From Larkinella terrae (lineage in GTDB: Bacteria > Bacteroidota > Bacteroidia > Cytophagales > Spirosomataceae), in assembly GCF_009668025.1 (NCBI RefSeq), contig NZ_WJXZ01000007.1, positions 1-64,000 on the forward strand: DNA of 64,000 nucleotides, given 5' to 3'. The notes under the pieces were generated by a model. The model saw only the letters and a list, made by a program, of their open reading frames with translations. It had not been told where the DNA came from and searched no databases. Each line of letters starts with the position of its first letter. The stretch's first letter is position 1. Position numbers and translations under genes: made by a program. Shown here piece by piece: positions 59,615 through 64,000 of this stretch.

Positions 59615-60667
59615 TTAACTGACTTTTTCCTTCGACACTTCCAGGGCTTTTCGCACCGCCGGGGCCACTTTGCTTCCGAACAATTCGATGGAATGCAGGA
59701 TTTTGGAATGTGGAATCTGGTGGCCGCCGATCACCTGAGCCAGATAGCGCGTATTCTGAAACAGCTCGTGGAACTTCAGAATCCGGTCGATGATCTGCTG
59801 CGGACTCCCCACCAGCAACGGCCCGTACTGGCGCATGTACTCGAATTGATCCCGGCCCAACGGCGACCAGCCCCGTTCCCGGCCAATCCGGTTCATCATC
59901 GATTCGTAGGGCGGAAACAGTTCATTGGCAGCCTGTTGCGAATCGTCCGCGACATAAAAGTGCGAGTTGATGCCCAACGGTAACTGGCTGACGTCATGCC
60001 CGGCATTGCGGGCCGATTGCCGGAATAAATTGATGAAGGGCACAAACCGGTCGGGCGTACCGCCGAGCATGGCCAGCGTCATGGGTAAATTCATCGTACC
60101 GGCCCGCACCGCCGACGAGGGCGTGCCGCCAACCGCCAGCCAGATAGGCAGCGACGACTGATAAGGGCGGGGGTAAACGCCCAGATTGTTGATCGAAGGC
60201 CGGTGTTTGCCCTGCCAGGTAACGATCTCGTGCTGGTTGATCGTGACGAGCAGGTCCAGGTGTTCCTCAAACAGTTCGTCGTAATCTTTCAGGTCGTACC
60301 CGAACAGGGGAAACGATTCGATAAAAGACCCGCGACCCGCCATGATTTCGGCCCGGCCGTTGGAAATCAGGTCCAGCGAAGCAAAATTCTGGAAGACCCG
60401 GACCGGATCGGCCGAGCTCAAAACCGTTACGGAACTCGACAGGCGGATGTTTTTGGTGATGGTGGCCGCAGCCGCCAGAATCACTTCGGGCGCCGACACC
60501 ATAAAATCGGGGCGGTGGTGTTCGCCCAACGCAAAAACATCCAGCCCCACTTCGTCGGCCAGTTTGATTTCTTCCAGCAATTGCTGCATGCGCTGGTGGG
60601 CGTTGACGGCTTTTCCGGCAACGCCATCGGGATGGACTTCACCAAAGCTACTGATACCTAATTCCAT
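59615..60667 (-). CDS. LLM class flavin-dependent oxidoreductase
   Basis: A 350-residue luciferase-like monooxygenase family protein. The ATG at 60667 begins [10 protein letters not shown], the typical first strand; the longer frame adds unconserved residues. Landmarks: [56 protein letters not shown] and [15 protein letters not shown] (FMN/F420-binding region), [16 protein letters not shown]. An FMN-dependent monooxygenase is likely, substrate unknown. It is 119 bp downstream of the reductase gene on the same strand, with a hairpin between them (60689-60724). Confidence 0.9.
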   Translation of the reverse strand: MELGISSFGEVHPDGVAGKAVNAHQRMQQLLEEIKLADEVGLDVFALGEHHRPDFMVSAPEVILAAAATITKNIRLSSSVTVLSSADPVRVFQNFASLDLISNGRAEIMAGRGSFIESFPLFGYDLKDYDELFEEHLDLLVTINQHEIVTWQGKHRPSINNLGVYPRPYQSSLPIWLAVGGTPSSAVRAGTMNLPMTLAMLGGTPDRFVPFINLFRQSARNAGHDVSQLPLGINSHFYVADDSQQAANELFPPYESMMNRIGRERGWSPLGRDQFEYMRQYGPLLVGSPQQIIDRILKFHELFQNTRYLAQVIGGHQIPHSKILHSIELFGSKVAPAVRKALEVSKEKVS

Positions 60668-60786
60668 TGTTATTGAACGAATGTTAAAGTTGAACCGATG
60701 CACAGGCGTAAACCTGTGTTCAACCGGAACAGAATTATCCGTATAAAAGTTGGTTGTCCGGAACGCTCCCCTGATCAATCGGGGGA

Positions 60787-61728
60787 TTAAACTGTCACAA
60801 CTACTTTTCCGGCGGTTTTTCCCGTTTCAATCTGCAAATGGGCTTCCGCCATCTGGTCGAACGAATACGTCCGGAAGATGTGGGATTTCAGGCTGCCTTT
60901 TTCCAGTAAACCGGCCAGGGTTTTCATATCTTCTCCGTTGGATTGCACCCGGTACCGAATGCCGTTGACGCCCCGGGCAGCCGCTTTTTCGGCGACCTGT
61001 TCGTTCAACCCGCTCGGAATGCTGAGAATCGTTCCGCCGGGCTTGATGATTTCCAGCGAGCGGTCAATCGTGTCACCCCCAATCGCATCGTAAACCATAT
61101 CCACCGCCGAAACGGCTTCTTCGAACCTCTGCGCCTGGTAATCAATGTGTTCGTCGGCTCCCAGGCTCAGTACGAAATCTTTGTTTCCCGCCGATGAGGT
61201 TCCGATGACGTACGCGCCCAGGTGTTTAGCGATCTGAACGACATAATTCCCGACACCGCCAGCTGCCGCATGCACCAGCAACCGTTGGCCGGGTTGGAGG
61301 TTGGCGTGATCCACCAGGCCCTGCCAGGCCGTGAGGGCCGCCAGCGTAGCGGCTGCGGCTTCTTCGTGGGAAATAGTTGAGGGTTTCAGGGCTAGTTGCG
61401 AAGCGGGAGCCGCCACGTATTCGGCGTAAGCTCGACCGTGCCCCGGAAAATTAATCATTCCGAAAACCGCATCACCAACTTGAAAACCGGTAACTGCTTT
61501 GCCTACTTCCGTCACAATGCCGGAAACATCCCAGCCCAGAATGATGGGGTTGAGTTCTTTCAATAAACCGTATACGCCTTTACCCGCCCGGGTTTTTACA
61601 TCCACCGGATTGATGCTGAGGGCTTTGGTCTGAATCAGCACTTCGTTGTCGTTGATGGTCGGTGTGGGAAGTTCGGTCTGGATCAAGTGTTCGACACCGC
61701 CAAAACCGTCGAGAATGATTGCTTTCAT
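60787..61728 (-). CDS. NADP-dependent quinone oxidoreductase-like protein (zinc-free MDR family)
   Basis: A 313-residue medium-chain reductase. [31 protein letters not shown] and the cofactor motif [23 protein letters not shown] (about 145-167) identify a QOR-type enzyme. The zinc-binding cysteines of alcohol dehydrogenases are absent. It probably detoxifies quinones or enones using NADPH. It is divergent from the AraC regulator at 61818 (89 bp between starts), which likely controls it, and may be followed by the LLM gene in one operon. Confidence 0.9.
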   Translation of the reverse strand: MKAIILDGFGGVEHLIQTELPTPTINDNEVLIQTKALSINPVDVKTRAGKGVYGLLKELNPIILGWDVSGIVTEVGKAVTGFQVGDAVFGMINFPGHGRAYAEYVAAPASQLALKPSTISHEEAAAATLAALTAWQGLVDHANLQPGQRLLVHAAAGGVGNYVVQIAKHLGAYVIGTSSAGNKDFVLSLGADEHIDYQAQRFEEAVSAVDMVYDAIGGDTIDRSLEIIKPGGTILSIPSGLNEQVAEKAAARGVNGIRYRVQSNGEDMKTLAGLLEKGSLKSHIFRTYSFDQMAEAHLQIETGKTAGKVVVTV

Positions 61729-61817
61729 TGTTGAAGTTGATTTTGTTGACGCAAATTTGTACTATAAAATGGTTTATAAGCCGGTATAAATTTTCTCTTT
61801 TTTGGTAAATTTACGTC

Positions 61818-62660
61818 ATGATCAAAGAAAGCCTGCACGAACCGTTCGAGATTGTCTACAAAACGCTGGATGAATGCCCGAAACTGGCGCACCAGCATTC
61901 GTTTTTTGAACTGGTCTATATCCTGTCGGGAACTGGCAGGCAATGCATCAATAAAAACCAGTTTGCGTACCACGCCGGACACCTGTTTCTGATCACGCCG
62001 GAAGATTGTCACTCGCTGGAAATCGAAACCACCACGGAGTTATTTTTTCTGCGGTTCAACGACATTTACATCCAGTCGAACGCGTTTCACACCGGTAACA
62101 TCCAGCGCCTGGAGTTTATCCTTCAAAATGCCAATCACCAGCCGGGTTGTATCCTGAAAAACCAGTCGGACAAAAGCCTGGTGCGGCCGGTGGTGGAGGC
62201 CATAATTCGGGAGTACGTAAATCGGGATCTGTACAACAAGGAACTGATTCGGCACCTCGTCAATACGCTCATCGTGGTGGTGGCCCGCAATATTGCCAAA
62301 TACATGCCCGAGCAGGTGGGCGAAAACACCGACGAAAAAGCGCTCGACATTCTAAATTACATCCAGACGCATATTTACGAGCCGGAAAAAATCCGGGCCG
62401 AAGTCGTTAGCGGCCATTTCGGTATTTCGGAAACGTATCTGGGGCGGTATTTCAAGAAGCACACCTCCGAAACCATGCAGCAATACATCACCAATTACCG
62501 GGTGAAACTCATTGAAAACCGCCTGCAGCACAGCGACATGCGCATCACCGAAATTGCGCAGGAACTGGGTTTTACGGACGAAAGCCACCTGAACAAATTC
62601 TTCCGAAAACAGAAGGGGAGAAGTCCATCGGCGTTTCGGAAAGTCTTAGTGGCAAACTGA
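61818..62660 (+). CDS. AraC family transcriptional regulator
   Basis: A 280-residue regulator with an N-terminal cupin-like sensor (HQHSFFELVYILSG, about 29-43; LITPEDCHSLE) and C-terminal double helix-turn-helix (about 185-278): FGISETYLGRYFKKHTS, then MRITEIAQELGFTDESHLNKFFRKQKGRSP. It is divergent from the quinone oxidoreductase gene and the probable regulator of it and the LLM gene. The LytS-type kinase gene starts 32 bp downstream. Confidence 0.93.
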   Translation: MIKESLHEPFEIVYKTLDECPKLAHQHSFFELVYILSGTGRQCINKNQFAYHAGHLFLITPEDCHSLEIETTTELFFLRFNDIYIQSNAFHTGNIQRLEFILQNANHQPGCILKNQSDKSLVRPVVEAIIREYVNRDLYNKELIRHLVNTLIVVVARNIAKYMPEQVGENTDEKALDILNYIQTHIYEPEKIRAEVVSGHFGISETYLGRYFKKHTSETMQQYITNYRVKLIENRLQHSDMRITEIAQELGFTDESHLNKFFRKQKGRSPSAFRKVLVAN

Positions 62661-62691
62661 GTTAGGCGGTTTTTTGGTGCAACACGACACG

Positions 62692-63774
62692 ATGATTAAC
62701 GATAAATGGCTACGAATCACTGGAATTACGCTCCTGGTAGCCCTCTCTGTAGCGATCGATGATTTTTACCAGCAACCGCTTACCGGGCTGGTCTTTATCA
62801 AGTTTTTGATTGGGGTGGGGGCCATCACGGCGACCTGGCACTTAAACCGGGCGATCCTTTTCCGCTACCGGGCCGCTTTTCCGGCTAAAAATCAATCGGG
62901 CAAACGGTTGTTGCTAACGTTTCTGAGCAGCGTTATCGCCACAACCCTGCTCACGTTTGTGTTGCGAATCGTCGAACACCTGGCCCTGGGCGGTAGCTTA
63001 CAGAACTACTTTCCGCGTCATCAGGTGACGTCCTTTACCATCAATCATGTTACGCTGAAGCTGAGCATTTTCGGGCTGGATGTCATGTACGGCATTCAGT
63101 ATGCGGTTTTCTTCATGACGGTTTATGGGGTGCTGTTTTATATCGGGGCTTCCACTTCGTACCGAAACCGGCTTAAACTCGTCGAACAGGAGAAAGAAGA
63201 ACTGCGGGCTGCGCACCTGCAAAGCCAGCTCGATGCGCTGAAGCAGCATGTGAACCCGCACTTTTTGTTTAACGCGCTCAATTCGCTGTCCTCACTGATC
63301 AGCGAAGATCCCAAACAGGCGGAAAAATTTGTGGATAAACTCAGCGAGGTGTATCGTTACTTACTGCGGTCCAATCAGCAGCATCTGACAACCCTGGAAG
63401 CGGAATTGCAGTTTCTGGCGGCCTATTATCACCTGCTGCAAACGCGCCACGGTGCGGCCCTGCAGCTGGAAGTGACCGTGGAAGATTCCTATTATTCGTA
63501 CCAATTACCGCCCCTGAGTCTGCAACTGCTGGTCGAAAATGCCGTCAAACACAATGTGGCCTCCGCCCGTCGGCCCCTGCACATTCAGGTGCTGGTGGAC
63601 AGTCAGAACCGGTTGTTGGTGCGCAATACCCTGCAGCGGAAAACCACCCGGGTTCTGTCGAATGGCGTTGGGTTGACCAATATTGTTACCAAGTACCAGA
63701 TGCTGAATCTGCCTCAACCCATTGTGGACGAAACGGAGACGCAGTTTACGGTAGCGTTGCCGTTGCTGGGCTGA
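62692..63774 (+). CDS. LytS-type sensor histidine kinase
   Basis: A 360-residue membrane kinase. Four hydrophobic segments lie in the first 155 residues, followed by a short coiled coil (about 165-190). The His_kinase domain has LKQHVNPHFLFNALNSL with phosphorylatable His, then ENAVKHN as ATP-binding N box and NGVGLTNI as G box. Kinases of this family normally pair with a LytTR response regulator; none is next to it in this window, since the following gene is a convergent sugar isomerase. The ATG at 62692 is used; an upstream TTG frame is rejected. Confidence 0.9.
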   Translation: MINDKWLRITGITLLVALSVAIDDFYQQPLTGLVFIKFLIGVGAITATWHLNRAILFRYRAAFPAKNQSGKRLLLTFLSSVIATTLLTFVLRIVEHLALGGSLQNYFPRHQVTSFTINHVTLKLSIFGLDVMYGIQYAVFFMTVYGVLFYIGASTSYRNRLKLVEQEKEELRAAHLQSQLDALKQHVNPHFLFNALNSLSSLISEDPKQAEKFVDKLSEVYRYLLRSNQQHLTTLEAELQFLAAYYHLLQTRHGAALQLEVTVEDSYYSYQLPPLSLQLLVENAVKHNVASARRPLHIQVLVDSQNRLLVRNTLQRKTTRVLSNGVGLTNIVTKYQMLNLPQPIVDETETQFTVALPLLG

Positions 63775-63796
63775 TGCAAAGATCCGCAAATCCTGG

Positions 63797-64000
63797 TCAA
63801 CAAACCCGAATCACTTCCACATTCAGCAACGCGCCCAGCTTGGTCAGCTTCGAGGCAATGTGACCGATGCCCACTGCGCAGTGGTGCGCCGGGCCGTGGC
63901 TGTTCCAGGTCTGGACAAAGTGGCGGGCCCCCAGCGAAAAACGGTAGCGGCTGTTGGTGTTGCCAATTTGCAGGATCGGTCCGGGCACCGACTCGCCCTC
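63797..64000 (-). CDS. L-fucose/L-arabinose isomerase-like protein, C-terminal fragment (cut by window edge)
   Basis: The last 67 codons of a minus-strand gene that continues past base 64000. The sequence reads GPILQIGNTNSRYRF, then WNSHGPAHHCAVGIGHIASKLTKLGAL. This resembles the C-terminal substrate-pocket region of L-fucose isomerase-family enzymes (the ANWGANHGVLTIGH segment). It would interconvert an aldose and ketose, fitting the nearby galactoside and rhamnoside hydrolases. The sugar cannot be named from the fragment. Twenty-two bp separate it from the convergent kinase gene. Confidence 0.75.
   Translation of the reverse strand, partial: EGESVPGPILQIGNTNSRYRFSLGARHFVQTWNSHGPAHHCAVGIGHIASKLTKLGALLNVEVIRVC

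Noticed and set aside
60769-60786. GC-rich hairpin as terminator of the quinone oxidoreductase gene
   Set aside because: Short stem (CCCC/GGGG) and no T-run on the minus strand.
1-64000. Prophage, IS element, tRNA genes or CRISPR
   Set aside because: No transposase, integrase, capsid or Cas-like protein and no tRNA-like cloverleaf was recognised; a tRNAscan or ISfinder search could confirm.

Overview
This 64 kb window reads as chromosomal DNA of a Bacteroidota bacterium, most likely a Cytophagales/Spirosomaceae relative (Spirosoma-like). The support is type IX secretion sorting domains of both type A (17702-21229) and type B (22925-23929), a TAnnTTTG-type promoter (8571), genes with no convincing Shine-Dalgarno sequence, and the typical gene families (DUF4242 lipoprotein, FADGDH-like GMC oxidoreductase plus small subunit pairs, GH2/GH78 enzymes, split YedE transporters). 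Genus is inference only. No tRNA, IS element, prophage or CRISPR array was seen.

Layout. (1) 1-165: 5S rRNA and terminator, the end of an rRNA operon. (2) 169-8414: an M1 aminopeptidase, then a divergent module of dipeptidyl peptidase IV and an AraC regulator facing a three-gene hydroxyproline catabolic operon (pyrroline-hydroxycarboxylate deaminase-like, hydroxyproline 2-epimerase, FAD amino-acid oxidase). Together they look like a collagen/proline-rich peptide utilisation unit. (3) 8609-8929: a small orphan gene behind a strong promoter and a perfect palindrome.

(4) 9396-42164: a large exopolysaccharide (EPS) island. It opens with FIST sensor, hybrid histidine kinase, HPt and response regulator genes, then a protein in which a degenerate receiver is fused to a polyprenyl-phosphate sugar transferase. 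Glycosyltransferases, a secreted CBM6-CBM6-glycosidase, more glycosyltransferases, a T9SS cargo protein, a PKD lipoprotein, a flippase, a Wzz-like protein with a degenerate kinase domain and a half-length TolC-like protein follow. Next come a GT4 enzyme, an acyltransferase, an O-antigen polymerase/ligase-like protein, a pseudo-receiver (Asp to Glu) and two membrane GT2 enzymes. Two FADGDH-like oxidoreductase pairs are interleaved. A TTGTCTGATAA-like motif recurs in most intergenic regions of the island and may be a shared operator.

(5) 42526-48315: DUF4242 lipoprotein, Tat-type esterase, split YedE sulfur transporter, GlxA-type regulator and two duplicated SRPBCC proteins separated by a composite palindromic repeat. 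(6) 48475-57533: carbohydrate-degradation genes (alpha-galactosidase-like, GH2 beta-galactosidase, FKBP lipoprotein, membrane protein, GH78 rhamnosidase). (7) 57743-64000: an AT-rich TlpA-like gene, cupin, LLM flavoprotein, quinone-oxidoreductase-like enzyme with a divergent AraC regulator, a LytS-type kinase, and the 3' end of a sugar isomerase cut by the window edge.

Three families of palindromic intergenic repeats are present (16725 and 54634; 39773 and 50701; 47277). Starts were re-chosen where the longest frame began at an implausible TTG/GTG or ran through a neighbouring gene. All function calls come from reading motifs, not from database searches.
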